Below, in pieces: positions 56,160 through 64,000 of a stretch of 64,000 nucleotides of DNA. The notes below the pieces were generated by a model, which saw only the letters and a list, made by a program, of their open reading frames with translations, was not told the origin of the DNA and made no database searches. The DNA is taken from positions 372,001-436,000 of the forward strand of contig JANSXV010000001.1 of the NCBI GenBank assembly GCA_024742735.1, read 5' to 3'. Every line of letters starts with the position of its first letter. Position 1 is the first letter of the stretch. The translations under genes and the position numbers were made by a program. This DNA is from Alphaproteobacteria bacterium. Its GTDB lineage: Bacteria > Pseudomonadota > Alphaproteobacteria > Caulobacterales > Maricaulaceae.

Positions 56160-57029
56160 TCACGGGACCGGCTGCCCCCGCGACGCTTCAAGCACCGCGT
56201 ACCAGCTCTCCGGCGTGAATACCGTCGCCTTCAAGGCCGCGCACTGGCGCTCGATCCGCTCAATATCGGTCCCGCCAAGGATCGGGACCGGCCCGGCGGG
56301 ATGCCGCGCGATCCAGGCCAAAGCCGCACCGGCGAGACCGTCTGGATCACTCTCCCCTGCAAGCTCGCCGAGCGCTTCGCGCACGCGCGCCGCCGCCTTG
56401 TCGCTCTGGCTGAAAAGCCGGCCGCCCGCGAGCGGGGACCACGCGGTGACTCGATGGCCGGCGGTTATGGCGGCGTCCAGACGCCCGTCCTCCAGCGCGC
56501 GTGTCTCCAGGACCGAGAATTCCAGCTGGTGATGGCCAAGCGGCGCGGCGAGCGCGCCTTGCAGCCCGTTAAGCTGAGACACGGAGAAGTTCGATACGCC
56601 AAGCTTTTGAACCTTTCCCGCCTGGACCATCTCCTCGAGGGCGCGCGCCGTCTCGTCAAACCGCATGAGGTAGTCCGGGCGATGGACGAGAAATGTCTCG
56701 ACCTGCTCGACGCCGAGGCGGCGCAGACTGCCGTCGAGCGCGCTTCGCAGGTGCGCGGCGTCGTTGCGATAGTGGTGGGCCGGGAGTGCAGCCTCCGGCG
56801 TCGCGAAAACAACCCCGGCCTTAGCGATCAGGGGCAGGCGGTCTGCAAGCTCCCGCGAACGCGCGAACGCCTCTCCGATCAGGATCTCCGAGCGGCCCTG
56901 GTTGTAGATGTCGGCCAGGTCTACGCCGGTGCATCCCGCCTCGACGCATTGCTCAAGAAACCGAACGAGCGCGTGCGGCGACCCGGTTTGCTCGCCATCG
57001 AGCGCCCGCATGGATCCCCAGATAAACAT
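56160..57029 (-). CDS. Aldo/keto reductase
   Basis: 289 residues. The NADPH-dependent barrel is recognised by DLADIYNQGRSEILIGEAF (Asp and catalytic Tyr), LPLIAKAGVVF (Lys), VETFLVHRPDYLMRF (His) and KVQKLGVSNFSVSQLN; C-terminal GPVPILGGTDIERIERQ. It resembles the D-threo-aldose-1-dehydrogenase/YdhF group. Carbonyl substrate not assignable. It is 18 bases downstream of the flavoprotein gene on the same strand. Confidence 0.9.
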   Translation of the reverse strand: MFIWGSMRALDGEQTGSPHALVRFLEQCVEAGCTGVDLADIYNQGRSEILIGEAFARSRELADRLPLIAKAGVVFATPEAALPAHHYRNDAAHLRSALDGSLRRLGVEQVETFLVHRPDYLMRFDETARALEEMVQAGKVQKLGVSNFSVSQLNGLQGALAAPLGHHQLEFSVLETRALEDGRLDAAITAGHRVTAWSPLAGGRLFSQSDKAAARVREALGELAGESDPDGLAGAALAWIARHPAGPVPILGGTDIERIERQCAALKATVFTPESWYAVLEASRGQPVP

Positions 57030-57047
57030 TGATCCTACTCCGTTCGG

Positions 57048-58262
57048 TCAGGGCTCCGCCATGGCGGCGGCATGGGCGCTCGCCCAGGCCCACTGGAAGT
57101 TATACCCGCCCAGCCAGCCGGTGACGTCCACGCATTCGCCGATGAAGTGGAGGCCGGGCACGTGGCGGCTCTCAAGGGTCTTCGACGACAGCCCGGCGGT
57201 GTCGACCCCGCCGCGCGTGACCTCGGCGGTGCGCCAGCCTTCAGTGCCCGACGGCGTGACGCTCCAACGCGACAGCCGCTCGGCGGCGGCGTCGAGCTCG
57301 GCATGGGAGGCGTCTGCGAGCCTTGGGAACGCCGGCGCCAGGCCGGACTCAGCGATATACTCGGCAAGGCGGCGCGGGAAGACCTGCGTCAGCGCCGTTC
57401 CCAGTCCCTTCGCGGGATGGCCGGCTTTCAGCGCCCGCAATTGCGCAGATCCGTCGGCGCCCGCGAACAGGTCGATCTCCACCGGCTCGCCCTCATGCCA
57501 GTAGGACGAGACCTGCAGCATCGCCGGACCGGACAGCCCGCGGTGGGTGAACAGGAGCGCCTCATCGAACACGCCCTCGCCGGCTCTGGCCCGGACCGGC
57601 GCACTGACGCCGGACAGGCCGGCGAAGGCCGCCTTCTCCGCGCCCTCGAACGTGAACGGCACGAGCGCGGGCTCAGGCTTGATGACGGTGTGGCCGAAGC
57701 GGCGGGCGATGTCATAGGCCAGCCCCGTCGCTCCGATCTTGGGGATGGACAGGCCGCCGGTCGCCACGACAAGGCGCGGCGCCGTCGCCGCGCCGCCCTC
57801 GTACCGGACCGTGAAGCGCCCGTCGGCGTGACCGATATCGGCGATGGGAGCCGAGAGGCGCACGTCTCCGGCCCCTGCGGCGACTTCATCCAGCAGGAGC
57901 TGGATCACCGCGCTCGATTTCTGATCACAGAACAGCTGCCCGAGCGTCTTCTCATGCCAGCTCAGCCCGTGACGCTCCATGAGCGCGACGAAATCCCAGG
58001 GCGTGTAGCGCGCCAGCGCGGACTTGGCGAAGTGGGGATTGCCCGAGATGAAATTCTGCGCGGTGGTATGGATGTTCGTGAAGTTGCACCGGCCGCCGCC
58101 GCTGATCCGGACCTTCTCAGCCGGCTTGGCCGAGTGATCGAGAACCAGCGTCCTGAGTCCGCCCGCCCCGGCCTGGGCTGCGTAGAACAGGCCGGCCGCC
58201 CCGGCGCCGAGGACGATGGCGTCGAGCGTCAGGGACCGGGAAGCAGAGCCGTTGCGCGTCAT
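57048..58262 (-). CDS. HI0933-like FAD-dependent oxidoreductase (BaiN family)
   Basis: 404 residues. FAD fold AIVLGAGAAGLFYAAQAG with EKVRISGGGRCNFTN, the family signature, RLVVATGGLSIPKIGATGLAYDIARRFGH, FTHRGLSGPAMLQVSSYW and the closing HFIGECVDVTGWLGGYNFQWAWASAHAA. Members reduce flavin-linked substrates of unclear nature (BaiN acts on bile acids in Clostridium). No operon partner hints at the substrate besides the adjacent aldo/keto reductase. Confidence 0.9.
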   Translation of the reverse strand: MTRNGSASRSLTLDAIVLGAGAAGLFYAAQAGAGGLRTLVLDHSAKPAEKVRISGGGRCNFTNIHTTAQNFISGNPHFAKSALARYTPWDFVALMERHGLSWHEKTLGQLFCDQKSSAVIQLLLDEVAAGAGDVRLSAPIADIGHADGRFTVRYEGGAATAPRLVVATGGLSIPKIGATGLAYDIARRFGHTVIKPEPALVPFTFEGAEKAAFAGLSGVSAPVRARAGEGVFDEALLFTHRGLSGPAMLQVSSYWHEGEPVEIDLFAGADGSAQLRALKAGHPAKGLGTALTQVFPRRLAEYIAESGLAPAFPRLADASHAELDAAAERLSRWSVTPSGTEGWRTAEVTRGGVDTAGLSSKTLESRHVPGLHFIGECVDVTGWLGGYNFQWAWASAHAAAMAEP

Positions 58263-58431
58263 GACGACGTGCGATGCCGCTGATTGGGTCAGCGTGCAAG
58301 CCCCGGCAGCGCCTGGAGCATCGCTGTTGGAGGAAGTGCGGTCGTGATCGCCAGGGCGGCGTCTTGCCCGGAAGGGCCGGCCTGCTAACTTGAGCGCTGC
58401 GACACCTAAATCGACTTCGCAGGGGAGCCAG

Positions 58432-59214
58432 ATGCTGACTTCTTGCCTTGCCGGCCTCGGTGCGGCGGCTCTGTTCGCGGCGGGCGCGCAAGCGCCGCCG
58501 ATCCAGAACCCGGGAGCTCCGGGTCAGGGGAGCCGCGCAATCACGGCGGAAGAATCCGTGGATATGAGCCGCAGTTCGCACACGGCGGCGGACGTGAGGT
58601 TCCTGCAGCACATGATCGTTCATCACGCCCAGGCGGTGGAGATGAATGCACTGATCGAGGGGCGCACGGACAACGCGGTTCTGCATTTGCTGGGTGAGCG
58701 GATCGCCCGGAGCCAGGACAGCGAAATGACGTTCATGCGCCGCTGGCTGGAGGAGCGCGGCCAGTCTGTTGAGGATGCCGGGCTGCACGCTGGTCATGGC
58801 GGTCATGCCGGACACGATCACCGCGCCGGTCACACCGGCCGCTCAGGCCATCAGGAAGGCCACAGCGATCACGGAGATCATGCCGGTCACGCGCCAGACC
58901 GTCCCGCCATGGACCCCGACGATGTCCCGCTCATGCCGGGCATGCTCTCTCCCAATCAGATGCGCGCCCTCGCCGCCGCCGAAGGACGCAGGTTCGATCG
59001 GCTCTGGCTGGAGGGCATGATCCATCACCACCAGGGCGCGCTCGACATGGTCGAAGCCCTGCTCGCTGCGCCCGGCAATGGCGAAGATCCCCAGCTGTCC
59101 GAGTTCCTGACCCATGTGACGGCCGACCAGGCCGCTGAAATTCTGCGCATGGAAACCATGCTGTCCGCGCTTGAGAGCCCGGGCGAAGAAGAAGAGGAGG
59201 CCGACCGGCCATGA
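58432..59214 (+). CDS. Exported tandem DUF305 protein with histidine-rich linker
   Basis: 260 residues; ATG preceded by GGGGAG. Signal peptide MLTSCLAGLGAAALFAAGAQA. Two DUF305 four-helix modules: the first around FLQHMIVHHAQAVEM (His60, His64, His65, Met71), the second around WLEGMIHHHQGALDM (His198-200, Met206). Between them residues 119-153 hold 11 histidines in HAGHGGHAGHDH-like repeats. DUF305 includes CopM, a periplasmic copper-binding protein of Synechocystis, so a metal-binding role is likely. Overlaps the next gene by four bases (ATGA). Confidence 0.9.
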   Translation: MLTSCLAGLGAAALFAAGAQAPPIQNPGAPGQGSRAITAEESVDMSRSSHTAADVRFLQHMIVHHAQAVEMNALIEGRTDNAVLHLLGERIARSQDSEMTFMRRWLEERGQSVEDAGLHAGHGGHAGHDHRAGHTGRSGHQEGHSDHGDHAGHAPDRPAMDPDDVPLMPGMLSPNQMRALAAAEGRRFDRLWLEGMIHHHQGALDMVEALLAAPGNGEDPQLSEFLTHVTADQAAEILRMETMLSALESPGEEEEEADRP

Positions 59215-61073
59215 AGACCCTGACCCGCTCGCTCTTGTGCTCCACACTGATCGCCGCGGGCGTTCTCGCCCCGGCCCATGCCCAGCTTCAGGTCATCGAA
59301 GCCGATGAACGCTCCAGCCTGTCGCCGGGGCTTGAGGACGCAGGCCAGGCGGCGTGGAACATGGAGCTGGTCCATGCCCTGCCCATGCCTGACGGATTCT
59401 TCGATCCGGACGCCATGTTCGATCCGGCGGCCTTCGGCGCGGCCATGCGCGCCCGCCAGGAAGCTCAGGAGGCCGCTGAAGACGCCGGCGATGACATCTC
59501 CGAGGACGAGCTGCCACCCCTGCCCCGCTATGTTCCGCTGGCTCTGGCCAACACCGACATCGCGTTCTCCGGCGACCACATGTTCGTGGGCAATTATCAC
59601 GGGTTCAATGTCTACGACATCACGGTCGACGGCGCCCCGGAACTGGCCGCCTCGGTGGTCTGCACGGGCGGTCAGAATGACGTCTCGGTCCATGGCGATC
59701 TTCTGTTCATGTCGGTTGAGCACAACCGCGCGCGCCTGGACTGCAGCGCCGGAGATCCGATGGAAGAGGTGAGCGCAGAGCGGTTTCGCGGCATCCGCAT
59801 CTTCGACATCTCAGACCTGTCCAATATCCGCCAGGTCGGCGCGGTTCAGACGTGCCGGGGCTCCCACACCCACACGCTCGTTCCCGATCCGAGCGATCCC
59901 GGCCGCCTTTACATCTACAACTCCGCCACCAGCAGCGTCCGGGCGGGCGACGAGTTGGGCATCTGCTCGGATGGCGAACCGGAGGACAATCCCGAAACAG
60001 CCCGGTATTCAATCGACGTCATCGAGGTCGATCTTGATGACCCGGGCTCGGCGTCCATCGTGAACCGCCCGCGCATTTTCGGCGATGTCGAGACCGGCGA
60101 AATCGCCGCCCTCTGGCGTGGCGGGCGCGCAGGCGTCGCGTCGCAGCGCACCGCCAGCACCAATCACTGCCACGACATCACCGTCTATCCCGAGCTGGGC
60201 ATCGCCGCGGGCGCATGTTCCGGCAACGGCATCCTGCTGGATATCAGCGACCCGGCGAACCCGGCGCGGATCGATGAGCTCTTTGATCCGGACATGGCGT
60301 ACTGGCACTCGGCGACCTTCAACAATACCGGCGACACGGTGCTGTTCACCGATGAGTGGGGCGGCGGGATCGGCGCGCGCTGCACGGCGGACTCGCCCGC
60401 CAACTGGGGCGCCAATCTTATCGCGACGCTTGAGGGCGGCCAGCTTGAGGGCCAGAGCTTCTTCAAGCTGCCCAGCATCCAGGGCGAGACCGAGAACTGT
60501 GTGGCCCACAACGGCAATCTCGTCCCGGTCCCGGGACGCGACATCATGGTGCAGGCCTGGTACCAGGGCGGCATCTCGGTGATCGACTTCACCGATCCGC
60601 GCAACGTGTTCGAGATCGCCTATTTCGACCGGGGCCCGATCAGCGAGGAGACGCTGATTGTCGGCGGCCACTGGTCGGTCTACTGGCACGAGGGAAAGAT
60701 CTACGGCGCCGAGATCGCCCGCGGCGTCGACGTGCTGGAGCTGCGCGCAAGCGAGCACCTGTCCGAAGCCGAACTCGCCGCCGCCATGCGCGCGGTGACG
60801 CCCGAGACAGCCAATGTCCAGACGCAGACCCGTATCGTCTGGGAGGATCACCCCGACGTGGCCCGCGCCTATCTCGTTCAGCTTGAGCGCAGCGAGGCCA
60901 TCGAGGCTGACCTTGCCGCGACGGTGATGAGCGCGCTGGATCGCTGGGAAGCGGGACGCACGCCTGGCCGGCGGCTGGCCGATCAGGTTTCGGCTGCGGG
61001 TGACGAGGCTGAAGGCGTGGACGCGCGGCGGTTTGCTGAACTGGCGAGCCTTTTGCGCCGCGCGGCGGGCTAG
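59211..61073 (+). CDS. Exported LVIVD-repeat beta-propeller protein
   Basis: 620 residues. Signal peptide cleaved after AHA (residue 24). An acidic, helical stretch (~65-100) precedes a propeller of LVIVD-type blades: GFNVYDITVDGAPELAASVVC, GIRIFDISDLSNIRQVGAVQTC, GILLDISDPANPARIDELFD, GISVIDFTDPRNVFEIAYFD, GVDVLELR. Histidines cluster at blade tops: GSHTHTLVPD, TNHCHDITVY, YWHSATFNNTGD, NCVAHNGNLVPV, GGHWSVYWHEGKIYGAE. A C-terminal helical region (~520-620) follows. Co-translated with the DUF305 gene; biochemical function unknown. Confidence 0.85.
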   Translation: MKTLTRSLLCSTLIAAGVLAPAHAQLQVIEADERSSLSPGLEDAGQAAWNMELVHALPMPDGFFDPDAMFDPAAFGAAMRARQEAQEAAEDAGDDISEDELPPLPRYVPLALANTDIAFSGDHMFVGNYHGFNVYDITVDGAPELAASVVCTGGQNDVSVHGDLLFMSVEHNRARLDCSAGDPMEEVSAERFRGIRIFDISDLSNIRQVGAVQTCRGSHTHTLVPDPSDPGRLYIYNSATSSVRAGDELGICSDGEPEDNPETARYSIDVIEVDLDDPGSASIVNRPRIFGDVETGEIAALWRGGRAGVASQRTASTNHCHDITVYPELGIAAGACSGNGILLDISDPANPARIDELFDPDMAYWHSATFNNTGDTVLFTDEWGGGIGARCTADSPANWGANLIATLEGGQLEGQSFFKLPSIQGETENCVAHNGNLVPVPGRDIMVQAWYQGGISVIDFTDPRNVFEIAYFDRGPISEETLIVGGHWSVYWHEGKIYGAEIARGVDVLELRASEHLSEAELAAAMRAVTPETANVQTQTRIVWEDHPDVARAYLVQLERSEAIEADLAATVMSALDRWEAGRTPGRRLADQVSAAGDEAEGVDARRFAELASLLRRAAG

Positions 61074-61177
61074 CGCGGACGGGCTGTTGAGCCGGGAGGC
61101 CGCTCAACGATTTCAGTTGGGCGGCCTGCCTGTGCACGCTAGTCTCATGCCCCATAGCCGAGCAGTGAGCTTGCGAC

Positions 61178-62575
61178 ATGTCAGCGGGACATTTGATCCG
61201 ATTTCTAGGCGCCATTCTGGTACTGGCGGGGCTTGTGTTGTCCGTGTCCGCAGGGCTTGCGCGTCAGGACGGCTCACGCACTGTGCTTACGGCGGAGCTG
61301 ACCGGCCCGATCGGGCCTGCGACCACCAGCTTCATCACTCGGGCCGTTGCAGACGCCGAAGCGGCGAACGCGGCCGCTTTGATCCTTGAAATGGACACGC
61401 CTGGCGGGCTGGAATCCTCCATGCGGGACATCAACCAGGCGATCCTCGGCGCCGACCTGCCGGTGATCGTCTTCGTTCACCCGCCAGGCGCACGGGCGGC
61501 AAGCGCCGGCGCGTTCATCAGCTACGCCAGCCATATCGCAGCCATGGCGCCGGGAACGGCCATCGGGGCGGCGACCCCGGTCCAGATGGGCGGTGGAGCC
61601 GAGCCCCCGCCGGCGCCTGAAGGAACTGATCCGGCCGTCGAAGGGGCCGCCGAAGGCTCAGGCCCGGCGCAGGACGCGCCGGGCAATGCCCAGGCTCTGC
61701 GCAACAAGGCGGTCAATGACGCTGTCGCCTATATCCGTTCGCTCGCAGAGCTGCGGGGGCGTAACGCCGACTGGGCCGAGGCCGCCGTGCGAGGAGGCGT
61801 CAGCGCGTCGGCGGACGAAGCCCTCTCCCTGGGCGTGGTCGAGCATGTGGCGGACTCCCTGCCGCACTTGCTGACGGTCATCGACGGGACGACCGTCGAG
61901 CTGCAGTCCGGGCGCACCCTCACCCTGCAAACCAGCGGCGCACAGATCGAACGGATCGAGAAGAGCTTCGCTGAGGAGGTCCTTGCGGTCATCACTGATC
62001 CGAACATTGCATTCCTGCTGATGAATCTCGGTTTCATCGGCTTGCTGGTCTCCTTCTACAACGGGCTCGAGCCAATTACGGCGGTCGCCGGGATCATATG
62101 TCTGATCGTCGGGCTCTATGCCCTCAACACCCTGCCCCTGAACTACGCCGGTGCGGCGCTGGTCCTGCTCGGCCTCGCCCTGCTGGTGGCGGAAGCCTTC
62201 ATCGCGTCCGGCGGCCTTCTGGCGCTGGGCGGGCTCGCCGCGTTCACCATCGGCGCACTGATGCTGATCGACACAGATGTGGCGGCGTTCCGGCTGGACT
62301 GGCGCCTGGTCGCGGGCGCGACGGCGGTTCTCGGCGGAACGGCATTCCTGCTGCTGACCTATGGTCTGGCGGCGCAAGGGCGCAAGGTCACGACAGGCGA
62401 ACAGGGTCTGATCGGTCAGACCGGGACCGTGCTGGACTGGTCTGGCGGTCAGGGCCATGTCCATGTGGATGGCGAACGCTGGAAGGCGCGCTCGAGCGAT
62501 GCGCTCGCCCAAGGCGATGAGATCAAGGTCACCCGCGTCGAAGGCCTGACGCTGGTGGTGAGGAAAACAAGATGA
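61178..62575 (+). CDS. NfeD-family membrane-bound serine protease
   Basis: 465 residues. Signal/membrane anchor, then a ClpP-class protease domain ([55 protein letters not shown] with the catalytic Ser in ARAASAGAF; Lys in [27 protein letters not shown]). A Pro/Glu/Gly-rich insert (~140-172) interrupts the domain. Then four to five membrane helices and a C-terminal NfeD OB-fold ([28 protein letters not shown]). The slipin gene follows, the standard nfeD-slipin partnership in which the protease cleaves the slipin. Confidence 0.92.
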   Translation: MSAGHLIRFLGAILVLAGLVLSVSAGLARQDGSRTVLTAELTGPIGPATTSFITRAVADAEAANAAALILEMDTPGGLESSMRDINQAILGADLPVIVFVHPPGARAASAGAFISYASHIAAMAPGTAIGAATPVQMGGGAEPPPAPEGTDPAVEGAAEGSGPAQDAPGNAQALRNKAVNDAVAYIRSLAELRGRNADWAEAAVRGGVSASADEALSLGVVEHVADSLPHLLTVIDGTTVELQSGRTLTLQTSGAQIERIEKSFAEEVLAVITDPNIAFLLMNLGFIGLLVSFYNGLEPITAVAGIICLIVGLYALNTLPLNYAGAALVLLGLALLVAEAFIASGGLLALGGLAAFTIGALMLIDTDVAAFRLDWRLVAGATAVLGGTAFLLLTYGLAAQGRKVTTGEQGLIGQTGTVLDWSGGQGHVHVDGERWKARSSDALAQGDEIKVTRVEGLTLVVRKTR

Positions 62576-62631
62576 AGCCGGCCACCCCAGCCCCTGCAGA
62601 ACCGGCGTCCGTATTTGAAGGAGTGTCAGCC

Positions 62632-63465
62632 ATGGCTGATTTCGGTCTGAATCTCGGCGTGTTCATCGCCTTCGCGGTCCTCCTGATCGTGATCCTGTCA
62701 TCAGCGATCAAGATCTTGCGGGAATACGAGCGCGCCGTGGTCTTCACCCTTGGCCGTTACACCGGCACAGCCGGTCCGGGCCTGATCCTGCTGATCCCCG
62801 GCATCCAGCAGATGGTGCGCGTGGACATCCGCACCATCGCTGAAGACGTACCGAGCCAGGACGTGATCAGCCAGGACAACGTGTCGGTGAAGGTCAACGC
62901 CGTGATCTATTATCGCATCGTCGATCCCAACAAGGCGATCAACCAGGTTGAGGATTTCCGCATGGCCACCAGCCAGCTGGCCCAGACAACGCTGCGCAGC
63001 GTGCTGGGCAAGCACGAGCTGGACGAGATGCTGGCCGAGCGCGACAAGCTGAACGCCGACATCCAGCAGATCCTCGATGACCAGACCGAGGCCTGGGGCA
63101 TCAAGGTCGCCAATGTCGAGATCAAGCACGTGGACCTGGACAGCTCCATGATCCGCGCCATCGCCCGCCAGGCTGAAGCCGAGCGAGAGCGGCGCGCCAA
63201 GATCATTTCCGCCGAGGGTGAACAGCAGGCCGCCCAGAAGCTGGCCGAAGCCGCCAAGATACTGGCCAGCGAAGAAGGCTCCATGCAGCTCCGCTATCTC
63301 GGCACGCTGACAGAGCTCGGCAATGAAGGGACGTCGACCATCGTCTTCCCGATGCCGATCGACCTGCTGCGCCGGTTCTCCGGCCTGATCGACGATGTGG
63401 CCGGTCCGGCGGGTGAGCGGCCGAAGCGCCCGTCCTCCGGGTTGAGCGAGGGATCGGATACGTGA
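62632..63465 (+). CDS. Slipin (stomatin/SPFH family)
   Basis: 277 residues from the ATG behind AAGGAG; an ATG at 62572 that overlaps the nfeD stop (ATGA) is also possible and adds 20 residues. One N-terminal helix ([19 protein letters not shown]), then the SPFH core: [83 protein letters not shown], and a coiled coil ([24 protein letters not shown]). Scaffold of membrane microdomains. Confidence 0.93.
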   Translation: MADFGLNLGVFIAFAVLLIVILSSAIKILREYERAVVFTLGRYTGTAGPGLILLIPGIQQMVRVDIRTIAEDVPSQDVISQDNVSVKVNAVIYYRIVDPNKAINQVEDFRMATSQLAQTTLRSVLGKHELDEMLAERDKLNADIQQILDDQTEAWGIKVANVEIKHVDLDSSMIRAIARQAEAERERRAKIISAEGEQQAAQKLAEAAKILASEEGSMQLRYLGTLTELGNEGTSTIVFPMPIDLLRRFSGLIDDVAGPAGERPKRPSSGLSEGSDT

Positions 63466-64000
63466 CCGCACATGTAATTTCGCCGCCGGCGGCGACGACA
63501 ATTCCGGTTGAAGGAGGCGGGGCTTTCCCGGTGCGCCGCATCTACTGCGTCGGACGCAACTACGCTGACCATGCCCGTGAGATGGGCGCCGATCCGGACC
63601 GCGAGCCGCCCTTCTTCTTCTCCAAGCCGCGCGACGCGGTCATCACGGCGGAAGCGGTCCCCTACCCGCCGGCGACGGCGGACCTGCACCATGAAGTCGA
63701 GCTAGTGCTCGCAGTCGGCGGTTCGGGCGCGGACCTGACCCCTCAGGAGGCCGGTTCGCTGACGTTCGGCGCCGCAGTGGGCGTTGACCTGACACGGCGC
63801 GACTTGCAGGCCGAGGCCAAGAAGGCGGGCCGTCCCTGGGATATGGCGAAGGGCTTCGACGCCTCCGCGCCGATCGGGCTCATCCGGCCTGGCCCGGCTC
63901 CGGCTTCGGGCGCGATCAGGTTGAGTGTTGATGGCGAGCCGAGGCAGGCTGGCGACCTGTCGCAGATGATCTGGGCCAATGGCGAAATCCTGAGCCACCT
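63462..64000 (+). CDS. Fumarylacetoacetate hydrolase family protein, partial (runs off right edge)
   Basis: About 179 codons of a ~220-230 residue protein. GTG start overlapping the slipin stop (GTGA). Family motifs: [42 protein letters not shown] (metal ligands Glu-x-Glu), [27 protein letters not shown], and [17 protein letters not shown]. Enzymes of this group decarboxylate or hydrolyse acylpyruvates and oxaloacetate. The coupling to slipin is probably positional rather than functional. Confidence 0.88.
   Translation, partial: MTAHVISPPAATTIPVEGGGAFPVRRIYCVGRNYADHAREMGADPDREPPFFFSKPRDAVITAEAVPYPPATADLHHEVELVLAVGGSGADLTPQEAGSLTFGAAVGVDLTRRDLQAEAKKAGRPWDMAKGFDASAPIGLIRPGPAPASGAIRLSVDGEPRQAGDLSQMIWANGEILSH

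Noticed and set aside
58789-58890. Short tandem DNA repeat in the His-rich linker
   Set aside because: The repetition is at the protein level (Gly-His) and the codons vary; it is coding low complexity, not a satellite or CRISPR.
61087-61107. TTGAGC...GCTCAA inverted repeat between the LVIVD gene and nfeD
   Set aside because: Only six base pairs with a nine-base loop and no T-run; too weak to call a terminator or operator.

Overview
This window is a densely packed, GC-rich chromosomal segment of an alphaproteobacterium. The gene content and order point to the Caulobacter/Maricaulis/Hyphomonas side of the class: a 5-aminolevulinate synthase-type hemA, a MucR regulator, a fused ispDF, the dusB-ntrB-ntrC-ntrY-ntrX-trkA-hfq-hflX cluster, the bamE/CBP3-chaperone/plsX/fabH/ihfA/merR run, and a Bpt-type leucyltransferase. 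A marine Maricaulaceae-like bacterium (for example Oceanicaulis or Maricaulis) is my best guess; this is inference from content, not a phylogenetic result. There is no prophage, insertion sequence, CRISPR array or rRNA operon. No stretch longer than about 230 bases lacks a gene.

Layout. 1-8.3 kb: edge of a TRAP-type binding protein gene, bpt, an SLC13-type permease and motB on the minus strand, then a plus-strand run (flavin reductase, 3-hydroxyisobutyrate-dehydrogenase-like enzyme, DUF389 protein, TRIC/UPF0126 channel), then a trans-sulfuration PLP enzyme. 8.3-14.7 kb: hemB, a valine catabolism set (acyl-CoA dehydrogenase, 3-hydroxyisobutyryl-CoA hydrolase, mmsB) with a paired palindromic repeat inside it, hemA and a small conserved protein. 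14.7-22 kb: mucR, then a tightly overlapped operon glyA-nrdR-ribD'-ribE-ribBA-ribH-nusB-thiL plus a secreted protein. 22-28.9 kb: hppA with a terminator, bamE, cytochrome bc1 chaperone, plsX, fabH, ihfA, merR, tRNA-Pro. 28.9-36.6 kb: PqiA-like protein, two acyl-CoA dehydrogenases behind a palindromic operator, ctaA, an unrecognised lipoprotein overlapping phoX, then rplM-rpsI. 36.6-49.9 kb: cinA-like and ispDF, then dusB-ntrBC-ntrYX-trkA-trkH-hfq-hflX. 49.9-58.3 kb (mostly minus strand): mazG, an MBL hydrolase, tatD, holB, tmk, a D,D-carboxypeptidase, rlpA, tRNA-Ser (plus), an aldo/keto reductase, a flavoprotein. 58.4-64 kb: an exported DUF305/LVIVD pair, nfeD, slipin and a cut-off FAH-family gene.

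How the parts work together. Most of the window is housekeeping: riboflavin, heme, thiamine and isoprenoid synthesis, one-carbon metabolism, phospholipid and fatty-acid initiation, envelope assembly, nitrogen signalling and potassium uptake. The most unusual points are (i) an NtrC whose AAA+ domain has lost Walker A lysine, Walker B acids and the GAFTGA loop; (ii) an exported two-gene module of a tandem DUF305 protein with a histidine-rich linker and a histidine-decorated LVIVD propeller, which may be a metal-handling system; (iii) a MucR lacking both zinc-ligand histidines; (iv) a riboflavin operon with a deaminase-less RibD and a GTP cyclohydrolase domain without its zinc cysteines; and (v) several compact regulatory devices, including a mucR terminator embedded in the coding end of the facing gene.
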